DNA of 48,341 bases from an uncultured bacterium (GTDB lineage Bacteria; Planctomycetota; Phycisphaerae; Phycisphaerales; UBA1924). The stretch's first letter is position 1. Each line of letters opens with the position of its first letter. The position numbers and the translations under genes are program-made. Below are positions 26,757 to 36,167 of this stretch, piece after piece. The notes under the pieces are model-generated. The model did no database searches. It saw only the letters and a list, made by a program, of their open reading frames with translations, and had not been told where the DNA came from. The stretch spans positions 1 to 48,341 of the forward strand of contig CAILKP010000019.1 of NCBI GenBank assembly GCA_903834785.1, in the 5' to 3' direction.

Positions 26757-28853
26757 ATGCAGAAGGCACTGATGAGTTATTCGGCCGGTCGTGGATCGTG
26801 GCGTCCTTGCTCAACGCTGGGCGTGGCGGGTGTGCTTGCGCTGGCCGGGACGGCCTGGGCGCAGGGCGGCGCGACGCCGGTGCCCAGCATTGCGCCCGTG
26901 GCGGAGCGGTTCATCCCGATGACGCTGGACTCCGGCCCGGTGGCGGCACCGGCGGGGCTGGTGACCGATGAGGCGTCGGTGGTCTACAGCACCGAGGTGT
27001 ACCAGCCCGGGGCGGCGTTTACGCGGCTGAAGTTCGGACGCGTGGAGTTGGCTGGGGATACGACGCTGGAGAGCGGAGTCGTGCTGAGGCTGACGGCGCT
27101 GGCCAGCGGGGCGGTGCAGTACCTCAAGGCGGACTCAGCGGCGCACTGGCGGAACACCTCGGCGTACTTCGCGGGGCCGGCGGTGCGGATTGAAGTGCTG
27201 GCGCGTCCTGGCGCGGGGGCATCGCGGGTGACGGTGGAGGGCGTGTGGACGGATGCCAACCTGGAAGGGCCGCAGGACCTGTGTGCCGGGGCGGATGATC
27301 GGGTGCCGTCGACTGACCAGCGGGTGGCGCGGACGAGCAACGGCTGCACGGCGTGGCTGTTTGGCGATACCAACGGCATGCTGCTGACGGCGGGTCACTG
27401 CTCGCCGGCGACGATGAGCGTGGTGTCGTTCAACGTGCCGCTGTCGACGGCGACGGGCTCGCTGATGCCGGCCGATCCGTCGGACCAGTATCCGGTTGAC
27501 ACCAGCAGCGCCCAGAGCGAGAACAACAGCGTCGGGCGTGACTGGGGGTACTTCGGCGTGCGGGTCAACAGCAACCACGGGCTGACACCGGCGCAGCGGT
27601 ACGGCTCGGTCTTCACGCTGTCTGCGGCGGCGCCCGCGCCGGCGGGGCAGACGATCCGCATTACCGGCTGCGGCACGACCAGTTCTCCGATCTCGCCGAC
27701 GTGGAACCAGGCGCAGAAGACGCACAGCGGGCCGTACTCGACGCTGTCGGGGAACGTGATCCGCTATTTCGTGGATACCACGGGCGGCAACTCGGGCTCG
27801 CCGGTGATCAATCTGGCGACGGGCCAGGCGATCGGCATTCACACGCACGCGGGCTGTGCGGGCGCGGGGAACCAGGGCACCGCAGCGCAGCAAGCCAACT
27901 TCCGGGCCGCGCTGGCCGCCCCGCGGGGCGTGTGCGACACCGGCCGAGGGACGGTGGGCGGCGACCTGTTTGCCATCGGTGATGCTGCCAACAACTTCGG
28001 CACGCTGCAGGCGGCACCGGCGCGGTTTGCGAGGATTGCGGCGGTGGGCGGTGGATGGTCCGGGCTGACCTGGCACCCCGGGCAGGGCGTGTTCTACGCG
28101 ATCAACGCCTCGCGGGACCTGTACACGATCTCACCGGCGGGGTCGTTCACGCTGCTGGGCCGCATCGGCGGCACCACGCTGACGCTGACGGGGCTGGCGT
28201 TTGATCCCGGCCGCAACCAGTTCTACGCGGTGGCGCCGAGCACCGGTCAGTTGTTCGGGCTGAGCATCAGCAGCGAGTTGCCGCCGGCTGCCGTGGCGAT
28301 CGGACCGGCGCTGGGCGGCAGCGTGCGGGCTCTGGAGTATGACAGCACGCGGGACACGCTGTGGACGGTGGCCGTCACCGGGTCTGGTGTTCAGTTGATG
28401 CGAATGAGCGCTGCTGACGGCTCGCGGATTCCGGTCGGCTCGCTGGGGATCGGGAACATCGGTGACCTGGCGGTGAACCAGACGACGGGTCAGTTGCTGA
28501 CGGTGGATGCCGCCTCTGGCCAGTTGGCGGAGATCGACCCGACGACGGGTGCGGCGACGCTGCGTGGTGTGACCGGGGGGTTGTTTGCCACGGCCTTCGG
28601 GGTCGCGCACCGCTCGGCACCGGCACGTCCGGTGTGCATCGCGGATATTGCCGGTGGTGACCAGGGCCAGCCGGACGGCACTGTGGACGGTGCGGACTTC
28701 ATCGCGTTTGTGAACTCGTTTGGCATCGGCGATGCTTCGGTGGACCCGGCGGCGGATGTGGCCGGCGGCGGTGCCGAGGCTGACCAGCCCGATGGAAGCA
28801 TTGACGGGACCGATTTCATCGCGTTCATCAACGCCTTTGCGGCCGGTTGCTAA
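26757..28853 (+). CDS. Secreted trypsin-like serine protease with GC-type dockerin
   Basis: A 698-residue exported protein. An N-terminal signal (TLGVAGVLALAGTAWAQ) precedes a beta-rich segment, then a chymotrypsin-like protease with all three catalytic residues in order: TAGHCS (His214), VGRDWGYF (Asp262) and GGNSGSPV (Ser346). After it comes a segment with repeated DPGRNQFYAVAP / DSTRDTLWTVAV-type units (about 430-620), likely a propeller. The last 70 residues are a dockerin-like pair ending FAAGC, each repeat with an extra insertion (GGDQGQPDG / GGGAEADQPDG). Starts at 26757 or, with better Shine-Dalgarno, 26772. Peptidase of extracellular or surface proteins. Confidence 0.87.
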   Translation: MQKALMSYSAGRGSWRPCSTLGVAGVLALAGTAWAQGGATPVPSIAPVAERFIPMTLDSGPVAAPAGLVTDEASVVYSTEVYQPGAAFTRLKFGRVELAGDTTLESGVVLRLTALASGAVQYLKADSAAHWRNTSAYFAGPAVRIEVLARPGAGASRVTVEGVWTDANLEGPQDLCAGADDRVPSTDQRVARTSNGCTAWLFGDTNGMLLTAGHCSPATMSVVSFNVPLSTATGSLMPADPSDQYPVDTSSAQSENNSVGRDWGYFGVRVNSNHGLTPAQRYGSVFTLSAAAPAPAGQTIRITGCGTTSSPISPTWNQAQKTHSGPYSTLSGNVIRYFVDTTGGNSGSPVINLATGQAIGIHTHAGCAGAGNQGTAAQQANFRAALAAPRGVCDTGRGTVGGDLFAIGDAANNFGTLQAAPARFARIAAVGGGWSGLTWHPGQGVFYAINASRDLYTISPAGSFTLLGRIGGTTLTLTGLAFDPGRNQFYAVAPSTGQLFGLSISSELPPAAVAIGPALGGSVRALEYDSTRDTLWTVAVTGSGVQLMRMSAADGSRIPVGSLGIGNIGDLAVNQTTGQLLTVDAASGQLAEIDPTTGAATLRGVTGGLFATAFGVAHRSAPARPVCIADIAGGDQGQPDGTVDGADFIAFVNSFGIGDASVDPAADVAGGGAEADQPDGSIDGTDFIAFINAFAAGC

Positions 28854-28969
28854 GGGGTTTGAGGGTTCCGAGGTCCGGCCAGGGGGGTTGGCCAGCGGAT
28901 CGGGCATCGGGCAGGATGTGTGCCTGTAGCCGCGCCGAAGAGGGGGTGCGGGTCATACGCTCCGCACCT

Positions 28970-30115
28970 ATGGCCGAAGCCCGTCCGGACCCAACTGAGC
29001 CACTGTCGTTCGTGGCGGATGCTGCGCGGCCAAAGGTGGCGGTGCTGGGCGTCGGGCAGATGGGGATGGTCTGCAGCGCGATTCTGGTGGATGCGGAAGT
29101 TGCCTTGACCGCTGGTGCGGCGGGGATGGGCCAGATCGGTTCTCGCAACGGGGTTTCGGGGACGCGTCCGCGGCCGGTGGTGCGGCTGTGGGGCCACAGT
29201 CCTGATGAGACGGGGCACCTGGCGCAGGCACGCCGGAGCGATCGGCTTCCGGGGATGGTGCTGCCCGGCGAGGTCAAGGTGACGATGAAGGCGAAGGAGG
29301 CGCTGGCGGATGCCGATGTGATCGTGTCGGCGATTCCGGTGCAGTACAGCCGCGGGGTGTGGGAGACGATCCGGCCGTTCGTGCCGCCGAAGGCGGCGGT
29401 GCTGTCGGTGGCCAAGGGCATCGAGAACGGCACACTGCTGCGGCCGACGCAGATCATCGCCGAGGTGCTGGGGGACGACCCGGACCGTGCGGCACGGCCG
29501 CTGGGTGTGCTCAGCGGGCCGACGATTGCCGGCGAACTGGCGCGGTGCCTGCCGGCGACGATGGTGGCGGCGAGCGATCACCCGGCGTTTGCACGCTACG
29601 TGCAGGAGCTGTTCACGACGCGGTGGATGCGGATTTACACCTCGCCGGATCTGATCGGCGTGGAACTGGCCGGCGCGATGAAGAACGTGATCGCCATCGC
29701 CGCGGGCGTGCTCGACGGTCTGCAGGCGGGCAGCAACGCCAAGAGTGCGCTGCTGAGCCGCGGCCTGGCGGAGATTGCACGTCTGGGTGTGGCGATGGGT
29801 GCCTCGCCGGATACGTTCTTCGGGATCGCGGGTGTGGGCGACCTGGCGACGAGCTGCTTCTCACCAGAGGGTCGTAACCGGACGTGCGGTGAGGCGCTGG
29901 GTCGGGGCAAGAAGCTCGATGACTATCTGGCGCATTCGCGGTCGGTGGTGGAGGGTGTGGCCACGACGCGGTCGGTGGTGGATCTGGCGCGGAAGTTCAG
30001 AGTGGACATGCCCATCACGGCCTCAGTGCACGCGGTGCTGTTTGAGAGCGTGGACCCGATCGATGCCATCGGCCAGCTGATGACGCGCGAGCCAAAGCAG
30101 GAACGTGTAGGCTGA
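28970..30115 (+). CDS. gpsA: Glycerol-3-phosphate dehydrogenase [NAD(P)+]
   Basis: Reduces dihydroxyacetone phosphate to sn-glycerol-3-phosphate for phospholipid synthesis. The 381-residue chain has the NAD-binding VAVLGVGQMGMV motif, AIPVQYSR, SVAKGIENGTL, VLSGPTIAGELA, VELAGAMKNVIAIAAGVLDG with the catalytic Lys, and GVGDLATSCFSPEGRNRTCG. I chose ATG 28970 since the frame to 28847 adds a random Arg-rich stretch. There is an extra segment after the nucleotide-binding part (RNGVSGTRPRPVVRLWGHS). It is 51 bases upstream of an FAD oxidoreductase and may share a transcript with it. Confidence 0.94.
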   Translation: MAEARPDPTEPLSFVADAARPKVAVLGVGQMGMVCSAILVDAEVALTAGAAGMGQIGSRNGVSGTRPRPVVRLWGHSPDETGHLAQARRSDRLPGMVLPGEVKVTMKAKEALADADVIVSAIPVQYSRGVWETIRPFVPPKAAVLSVAKGIENGTLLRPTQIIAEVLGDDPDRAARPLGVLSGPTIAGELARCLPATMVAASDHPAFARYVQELFTTRWMRIYTSPDLIGVELAGAMKNVIAIAAGVLDGLQAGSNAKSALLSRGLAEIARLGVAMGASPDTFFGIAGVGDLATSCFSPEGRNRTCGEALGRGKKLDDYLAHSRSVVEGVATTRSVVDLARKFRVDMPITASVHAVLFESVDPIDAIGQLMTREPKQERVG

Positions 30116-30166
30116 GCCTCGTCGTTTGCCGGGAGCGGTGCGGGCCGGATGTGAAGCGGTACACGT

Positions 30167-31420
30167 GTGGCTGAGATTCAACCTGACATCCTGATCCTGG
30201 GCGGGGGCATCGCGGGGCTGTGGACGTGCGCGGTGCTGGCGAAGGCTGGACTGGATGTGCTGTGCGTGGAGACGGCGACGCTGGGGGCGACGCAGTCGAT
30301 CGGTGCGCAGGGGATCATTCACGGCGGGATGAAGTACGCCCTGACGGGTCAGGCCACGCGGGCAGCGCAGGCGATTGCGGGGATGCCGCCGATCTGGGCG
30401 GATTGTCTTGCGGGTCGCGGTGAGCTGGACCTGCGTGCGGCGCGGGTGCTGAGTGATCACACGCTGCTGTGGACGACGCCGGGGCTGCTGGCCGGGGCGG
30501 TCTCGCGCTTTGCGGCCCGGGCAGCCAAGAGTGTGCTGCGGACTGAGGTGACCGATGTGCCGGCGGCCGAGCGGACGGGGCCGTTCGCCGGGGTCAAGGG
30601 CATTGATGTGTACAGAGTTGGTGAGCCGGTGCTGGATGTGGCCAGTGTGCTGGCCGTGCTGGCAGAACTCTGCGGGCCGCGGCTGCGGCGGGTGCCGCTG
30701 GAGCGGCTGACGGTGACGGGTGGTTCGCGGCCGATGGTGACGATCAAGGAAGGGGAAGGCGAACTGGTGATCCGGCCGCGGATAATGGTGGGCCTTGCCG
30801 GGCCGGGCAATGCGGCGATCGCCAAGGCCGTGGGGGCGACGGGGGTGAAGTCGCAGCTGCGGCCGCTGGCGATGGTGATGGCCCGGGCACGGGGCGGCGC
30901 GGAGTTGCCGATGATCTTCGGTCACTGTCTTGGAGCGAGCAACCTGCCGCGGCTGACGGTGACGACGGGCCGGGATGGTGATGGCAGGAACGTGTGGTAT
31001 CTGGGCGGGACGATTGCCGAGCGCGGAGCGGGCATGGAGCCTGCGGCGCTGCAGGTTGAAGCACGCGCGGAGCTGGATGCCTGCCTGCCGTGGCTGGGGC
31101 TGGCTCAGCGCAAGGACGTGTCACTGGCCGTGGTGCGATGGGACCGGGCGGAATGCCAGACAGCTGATGGGTCGCGGCCGGATGAGCCGGTGCTGCTGCC
31201 GGCGGTAGCGGGCGGTGACAACGCGGTGTACTTTGGCTGGCCGACGAAGCTGGCCTTTGCCCCGCGGATGGCGGAGCTGGTGGGCGAGGCGGCGCGGAGC
31301 ATGGGAATCAGCGGTGGCGGCCGGGCTGGCAGTGCCAGCGAGAGCAGCAACTGGCTGGCGTTGCAGCCGGCGCAGGTTGCACCGCTGCCGTGGGATGATG
31401 CGGCAGCGGTGTGGAGTTGA
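30167..31420 (+). CDS. FAD-dependent oxidoreductase (DAO-type)
   Basis: A 417-residue flavoprotein. The GTG start is followed by a dinucleotide-binding motif ILGGGIAGLWTCAVLAKAG and the segment GATQSIGAQGIIHGGMKYAL, which recalls glycerol-3-phosphate dehydrogenase/L-2-hydroxyglutarate oxidase and D-amino-acid-oxidase-like proteins. No signal peptide. It follows gpsA, so a glycerol-3-phosphate- or hydroxyacid-related reaction is possible. Substrate unproven; the C-terminal FAD motif is not obvious. Confidence 0.82.
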   Translation: MAEIQPDILILGGGIAGLWTCAVLAKAGLDVLCVETATLGATQSIGAQGIIHGGMKYALTGQATRAAQAIAGMPPIWADCLAGRGELDLRAARVLSDHTLLWTTPGLLAGAVSRFAARAAKSVLRTEVTDVPAAERTGPFAGVKGIDVYRVGEPVLDVASVLAVLAELCGPRLRRVPLERLTVTGGSRPMVTIKEGEGELVIRPRIMVGLAGPGNAAIAKAVGATGVKSQLRPLAMVMARARGGAELPMIFGHCLGASNLPRLTVTTGRDGDGRNVWYLGGTIAERGAGMEPAALQVEARAELDACLPWLGLAQRKDVSLAVVRWDRAECQTADGSRPDEPVLLPAVAGGDNAVYFGWPTKLAFAPRMAELVGEAARSMGISGGGRAGSASESSNWLALQPAQVAPLPWDDAAAVWS

Positions 31421-31444
31421 TGCTGGTGCGGAGCTAGGGCAGGC

Positions 31445-32419
31445 TCAGACGCTCTGGCGGACGGAGCCGGGCTTGGACTCAACGAAGCCGCCGGATGCGG
31501 GCTTGATGCCGAGTTCAGCCAGTGCTGCGGTGACTTTGGTCACGGTGTCGGCGCGGGCTTCGGTCATGGGCAGGCGCATTGCGCCGGAGTCCAGACCGAT
31601 GAGCTTCATGGCGGCCTTGACCGGGATGGGGTTGGTCTCGACGAACATGGCGCGGCTGAAGCTGTAGATCTGCTGGTGGAGCTTGAGCGCATCGGCCATG
31701 CGGCCGGCCAGGATCGCGGCGCACAGCTGGCTCATCTTCTCGGGCAGCACGTTGCTGACGACGGAGACGACGCCCTTGCCGCCAACGGACATGAACGGCA
31801 GGGTCATGGAGTCGTCACCGCTGAGCAGCGAGAGGCTGGGGCAGCGCATGATGATCTCGCTGGCCGAGTCGGTGGAGCCGGTGGCTTCCTTGATGGCGCG
31901 GATGTTGGGGTGTGCGGCGAGGCGCTCGATGGTGTCGGTGGTCAGAGCGACTGCGCTGCGGCCGGGGATGTTGTAGAGCATGACCGGCAGGTCGCTGGCA
32001 TCGGCCTGCATCATGAAGTGGCGGTACATGCCCTCCTGGCCGGGCTTGTTGTAGTAGGGGTTGACCGAGAGCGTGGCATCGGCGCCGGCGGTCTTGGCGA
32101 GCTTCTGCAGGTGGACGGCGTGGTGGGTGCTATTGCTGCCGGTGCCGGCGATGACGATGAGCTTGAGCGGGCGGGCGATGCGGACGGCCTCGGCGAGGAG
32201 CTGGCCGTATTCGGCCTCGCTGAGGGTGGGCGACTCACCGGTGGTGCCGCTGACGACGATGCCGGTGACGCCACCGGCGGCCTGATGGGCGATCTGGCGG
32301 GCGAGGGCGGCGGTGTCGATGCGAGAGCCGTCGGCGGTGAAGGGGGTGATGATGGCGGTGAAGCAGCCGCGGAAGGCGATGCCGCTGGCCGCGGCAGTGT
32401 TGTCCGAATAGTTATGCAT
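31445..32419 (-). CDS. dapA: 4-Hydroxy-tetrahydrodipicolinate synthase
   Basis: Class I aldolase that condenses pyruvate with aspartate semialdehyde, first step of the lysine/diaminopimelate branch. The 324-residue chain has GTTGESPTLSEAE, NPYYNKPGQEG, catalytic Tyr about 149 (MLYNIPG) and Schiff-base Lys about 177 (AIKEATGS). It starts MHNYSDNT, and the long frame to 32563 is not needed. The ATG follows directly after TATAAT, so no ribosome binding site exists and the mRNA may be leaderless. lysA, also in the pathway, lies 5 kb away. It diverges from surE. Confidence 0.95.
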   Translation of the reverse strand: MHNYSDNTAAASGIAFRGCFTAIITPFTADGSRIDTAALARQIAHQAAGGVTGIVVSGTTGESPTLSEAEYGQLLAEAVRIARPLKLIVIAGTGSNSTHHAVHLQKLAKTAGADATLSVNPYYNKPGQEGMYRHFMMQADASDLPVMLYNIPGRSAVALTTDTIERLAAHPNIRAIKEATGSTDSASEIIMRCPSLSLLSGDDSMTLPFMSVGGKGVVSVVSNVLPEKMSQLCAAILAGRMADALKLHQQIYSFSRAMFVETNPIPVKAAMKLIGLDSGAMRLPMTEARADTVTKVTAALAELGIKPASGGFVESKPGSVRQSV

Positions 32420-32425
32420 ATTATA

Positions 32426-32454
32426 AGTATATGCTTTGAATAGCCGGTTTTCTA
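32426..32454 (-). promoter_or_regulatory. Candidate leaderless promoter of dapA
   Basis: Minus-strand TAGAAA, 17-base spacer and TATACT (five of six to TATAAT), followed directly by a second perfect TATAAT (32420-32425) that abuts the ATG. Transcription from TATACT would begin at about the ATG itself. Confidence 0.45.
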
Positions 32455-32568
32455 GTGGTCGCCCGGGTTTTGGCCCCTTGGTTGGTGACTGCAGGTCAGT
32501 AGCGGGGGGCAGCAGGTTCTGGGTGCAGAAGGTCGTGGCGTGTGCCGCGGGGAGGCCAATCATGGCCC

Positions 32569-33444
32569 ATGCGTGTTATGCTGACCAACGACGACGGAAT
32601 CAACGCCCCCGGGATCATTGCGCTCCACGATGCGCTGCTGGCAAGTGAGGGTGGGGTGCCACCTGTGGCCGATGAGGTGATGGTGGTGGCACCGATGACG
32701 GTGCAGTCGGCGACGGGGCATGGCGTGACGTTCCGGACGCCGCTGATGACCAAGCGCGTGCGGCTGGCCGAGTGCGGGGCGCGGGCGGTCTCGCCGGTGG
32801 CGAGGGCGGAGGATCAGGGCATCGGGCTGGCGGTGGACGGGCGGCCGGCGGACTGCACGAAGCTGGGTGTGGCGGCGTTGTGGCCGGAGCGGTTCGGGCC
32901 GGGATCGCGGCCGGATGTGGTGATTTCGGGGATGAACATGGGGTGCAACGTGGGCATTAATGTGCTGTACTCCGGCACGGTGGCGGCGGCGGTTGAGGCG
33001 GCCTTTCTGGGTGTGCCGGCGATTGCCGTGAGTCTGCACCTCGGGGCCGAGCCAGCGGACTATCGGCTGGCGGGGCGGTGGGCGGCGGCGGTGATCCGGC
33101 GGGTGCTGGCGGCGGGCGCGGGCGGGGGGGCGGGCCTGGGGGCGCACGAGTGTGTGAGCATCAATCTGCCTCGGACGGGCGGGGCGGTGCGTGAGTGCCA
33201 GGTGCCGCCGGTGGTGGTGTGCCCGATGAACACGCACGGGTCGATCGATGCGTTTACGCGGAATGTGAGCCCGATGGGAGAGGTGTACTACTGGTCGGCG
33301 GGCTCGCCGATGGATTTTCACTCAACCGAGGCGGGCAGCGATGTGGAGCACATGCTGGCGGGGCGGATCACGGTGACGCCGCTGAAGTATGACATGACGG
33401 ACCACGCCGCGGCGGAGCGATGGAGCCGGATGTTTGGCGGGTGA
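32569..33444 (+). CDS. surE: 5'/3'-nucleotidase SurE
   Basis: Metal-dependent nucleotidase that hydrolyses nucleoside monophosphates. The start MRVMLTNDDG is the SurE signature with the metal-binding Asp pair (Asp8, Asp9). NAPGIIALHDAL, then DVVISGMNMGCNVGINVLYSGTVAAAVEA and PAIAVSLH complete the family pattern. ATG 32569 is used because SurE proteins begin here; the frame to 32542 is unneeded. GGAGG sits 13 bases before it, a rather long distance. The extended GAGGGAGLG stretch is a variable loop. It diverges from dapA. Confidence 0.93.
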   Translation: MRVMLTNDDGINAPGIIALHDALLASEGGVPPVADEVMVVAPMTVQSATGHGVTFRTPLMTKRVRLAECGARAVSPVARAEDQGIGLAVDGRPADCTKLGVAALWPERFGPGSRPDVVISGMNMGCNVGINVLYSGTVAAAVEAAFLGVPAIAVSLHLGAEPADYRLAGRWAAAVIRRVLAAGAGGGAGLGAHECVSINLPRTGGAVRECQVPPVVVCPMNTHGSIDAFTRNVSPMGEVYYWSAGSPMDFHSTEAGSDVEHMLAGRITVTPLKYDMTDHAAAERWSRMFGG

Positions 33445-33674
33445 GGGGCGGGAGAGGGGACCGGTGGGCGACCGGTGTCCGGTGGCGGCCGAAAGTTCGC
33501 AACCGGAGGTAAGGGTTTGGCTAAACTCGGCCCTGTCGATGTGAAGGACCCGTGCGGGGCCAGAGACGGACCCGACTCACGGGTTCGGCATCAGGCCTTC
33601 GGCGCTCTTGCCCGGGTCGGTTGGTCGGTGGTTGTTCCTTGTACGCTGTCCGGATCGGTCCAAAGGCCTGCTGC

Positions 33675-35006
33675 TTGTCAGACTTTCTGCAAATCCTGAT
33701 TGCTGCGGTGGCGGTGGGCAGCACGTACGCGCTGCTGGCGCTGGGGTACACCCTGGTGTACGGCGTGCTGAAGTTCATCAACTTTGCCCACAGCGATGTG
33801 TTCGTGCTGGGGGCGTGGACGAGCTTTACCGCATCGATGTTTGTTACCCAGCGGATGAACGTTGACCCGGCCCATGCCCCGTGGTGGGTGGGGTTGTGCG
33901 TGCTGCTGGCGGCGATTTCGGTGGCCTCGACGGTGGCGTACTGCATCGAGCGGTTTGCCTATCGGCCGCTGCGCAAGAGCCCGCGGCTGAACGTGCTGAT
34001 CACGGCCATCGGTGTTTCGCTGTTGCTGCAGAACGTCGGGCAGCTGACCGGGCCGGCGGTGGTGCGGGAAACGCCGACGACGGTGACGAAGGCGGCGGCG
34101 GACCTGACGCCGGCGGAACGGGCCAGCGAGACGACGAAGATCAATGGTGAGCAGGCCCAGGTGCAGGTGCAGGGCAAGCCGCTGGCGACGCTGCCGTTTG
34201 GATCCTCGCCGCGGAGCATGCCGGTGCTGCTGCCCGATGCGGTACTGAATGAAACCACTGCGGCCACCGGTGTGATGGATGGCGGCTCACGCCGCGGCAT
34301 GGTGAAGCTGGACAAGCCGGTGACCCTGGAGGAGGGCCGCACCTACTCGCTGCAGACGGAGCGATTGGACGCGTCGGGCAAGCCGACGGGTGAGCGGGAG
34401 ACGCTGGGTGTGGCATCGCCGGCGGGGACGTATGAGAAGGGGACGGATATCCGCACGCAGCCGGCACGTAATGCCAAGGACGTGCAGGGTGCGGCGTACA
34501 CGCTGACGATTGCCCCGGAAGTTCCGATCCGGCTGCTGGATGTGCTGATCGTGGTTTCGGCCCTGGTGCTGATGGCGGGGCTTGAGATTCTGGTGTACCG
34601 GACCAAGCTGGGCACGGCGATGCGGGCGATCAGCTACAACGTTGAGACGGCCCAACTCATGGGCATCAACGTGAACCTGGTGATCAGCTTCACGTTCGTG
34701 CTCGGTGCGGCGCTGGCGGCGGCGGCGGGGTTCCTGTACCCGATGAAGTATCCGGGGCTGAACCAGCCGGCGCACCAGATCTGGGTGCTGCTGGGGCTCA
34801 AGGCGTTCGTGGCGGCGGTGGTGGGGGGTATCGGCAACATCCGCGGGGCGGTGCTGGGCGGCTTCCTGATCGCCCTGGTTGAGATGTTCGGTGCGTTCTA
34901 CATCTCCACGAAGCTCAGTGATGTCTTTGTGTTTGCGATTCTGATCTTTGTGCTGCTGGTCCGGCCGAGCGGCATTCTGGGCACCACCGTGCGGGAGAAG
35001 GTCTGA
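33675..35006 (+). CDS. livH: Branched-chain amino acid ABC transporter permease LivH-type
   Basis: Inner-membrane permease for leucine/isoleucine/valine-type uptake. It has the motifs of the family: STYALLALGYTLVYGVLKFINFAHSD near the N-terminus, AMRAISYNVETAQLMGINV in the cytoplasmic loop and AVVGGIGNIRGAVLGG. I chose TTG 33675, with AAAGG 8 bases upstream, since the earlier frame is Arg/Gly-rich. At 443 residues it is much longer than the usual ~290-310 because about 155 residues (about 125-284) containing beta-like strands sit between two membrane helices, probably facing the periplasm. First gene of the livHMGF run. Confidence 0.88.
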   Translation: MSDFLQILIAAVAVGSTYALLALGYTLVYGVLKFINFAHSDVFVLGAWTSFTASMFVTQRMNVDPAHAPWWVGLCVLLAAISVASTVAYCIERFAYRPLRKSPRLNVLITAIGVSLLLQNVGQLTGPAVVRETPTTVTKAAADLTPAERASETTKINGEQAQVQVQGKPLATLPFGSSPRSMPVLLPDAVLNETTAATGVMDGGSRRGMVKLDKPVTLEEGRTYSLQTERLDASGKPTGERETLGVASPAGTYEKGTDIRTQPARNAKDVQGAAYTLTIAPEVPIRLLDVLIVVSALVLMAGLEILVYRTKLGTAMRAISYNVETAQLMGINVNLVISFTFVLGAALAAAAGFLYPMKYPGLNQPAHQIWVLLGLKAFVAAVVGGIGNIRGAVLGGFLIALVEMFGAFYISTKLSDVFVFAILIFVLLVRPSGILGTTVREKV

Positions 35007-35009
35007 GCC

Positions 35010-36167
35010 ATGGCAGCCACCGGCGCCCTGGGCGCATCGATCCCGAAACACCGGCCATCATCGGAGCAACTGCTCCGGACGGCGGTTCTGCCCTGGTTTG
35101 TGGTGTTGGTGCTGGCGGTGCTGGCGCAGATTGTGCTGCAGCCGCTGCTGGGCGAGTACGGGGCCAAGGTGGCGCGGCAGGCGGGCATCTTCATCATCGC
35201 GGCGGTTTCGCTCAACGTGGTCAACGGCTTTACCGGCCAGTTCTCCATGGGGCACGCGGGCTTTATGGCGGTGGGCGGGTACGTCGCGGCGTTTACGACG
35301 TACTACGGGTCGATGGTGCTGTACGGCTCGGCGGACAAGCTGGCGTATCCGGTGGTGGCGGGCGTGACGCTGCCGCTGACGACGGGGCACCTGCTGATGC
35401 TCGCGGGGATTGCGCTGGGCGGGTGTGTTGCGGCGGTGCTGGGCCTGCTGGTGGGTCTGCCTTCGCTGCGGCTGCGGGGTGACTATCTGGCGATTGTGAC
35501 ACTTGGCTTTGGTGAGATCGTGCGCGTGCTGCTGGAACTGTCCGGCCCGCAGATGTTCACTGCGGCGGAAGTGAAGGATGCGACGGTCAAGCAGTGGCTT
35601 TCGTTCCCGGTGGGCGGGTCGCTGGGCTTTTCGGGAATCCCGACGTACGCCGATGCGTTCTGGGTTTTCCTGCTGGCGGCCGGGACGTGCCTGATTGCGT
35701 ACCGCATCAAGCAGTCCAGCTCGGGTCGTGCGTTCCTGTCGATCCGCGAGGATGAGATTGCGGCCCGGGCGATGGGCATCAACCTGACGGCGTACAAGGT
35801 CCGGGCGTTTGTGTTCGCGGCGTTCTTCGGCGGGGTGGCCGGCGGGCTGCTGGTGCACTCGGGCGTTCCCAGCCAGCCGTCGATCGCCGGGTTCCAGGCC
35901 AGCTTTGAGATCATCATCATGGTCGTGCTGGGCGGGCTCGGGTCGATCAGCGGTGCGGTGCTGGCGGCGATTATTCTGTCCGTGCTGCCGGAGATGCTGC
36001 GCAACCTGGCGGAGTTCCGGCTGATTCTGTACGCCCTGCTGCTGATCGTGATGATGCTGGTGCGGCCCAAGGGGCTCTTCGGCGTGCGGGAGGTCTGGGA
36101 ACTCGGCCGCGGCGGCGGATCTGGCGGGGGGGGCGGCGGCTCCGTCAGCGGCGGGGGTGGGCGATGA
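35010..36167 (+). CDS. livM: Branched-chain amino acid ABC transporter permease LivM-type
   Basis: Second membrane permease of the transporter. The 385-residue chain has VNGFTGQFSMGHAGFMAVGG, SLRLRGDYLAIVTLGFGEIV and GLGSISGAVLAAI, the typical LivM motifs, with about ten hydrophobic segments. The C-terminal 20 residues are almost all Gly/Ser, a low-complexity tail. It starts 3 bases after livH stops and overlaps livG by 4 bases (ATGA), implying tight translational coupling. Confidence 0.93.
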   Translation: MAATGALGASIPKHRPSSEQLLRTAVLPWFVVLVLAVLAQIVLQPLLGEYGAKVARQAGIFIIAAVSLNVVNGFTGQFSMGHAGFMAVGGYVAAFTTYYGSMVLYGSADKLAYPVVAGVTLPLTTGHLLMLAGIALGGCVAAVLGLLVGLPSLRLRGDYLAIVTLGFGEIVRVLLELSGPQMFTAAEVKDATVKQWLSFPVGGSLGFSGIPTYADAFWVFLLAAGTCLIAYRIKQSSSGRAFLSIREDEIAARAMGINLTAYKVRAFVFAAFFGGVAGGLLVHSGVPSQPSIAGFQASFEIIIMVVLGGLGSISGAVLAAIILSVLPEMLRNLAEFRLILYALLLIVMMLVRPKGLFGVREVWELGRGGGSGGGGGGSVSGGGGR

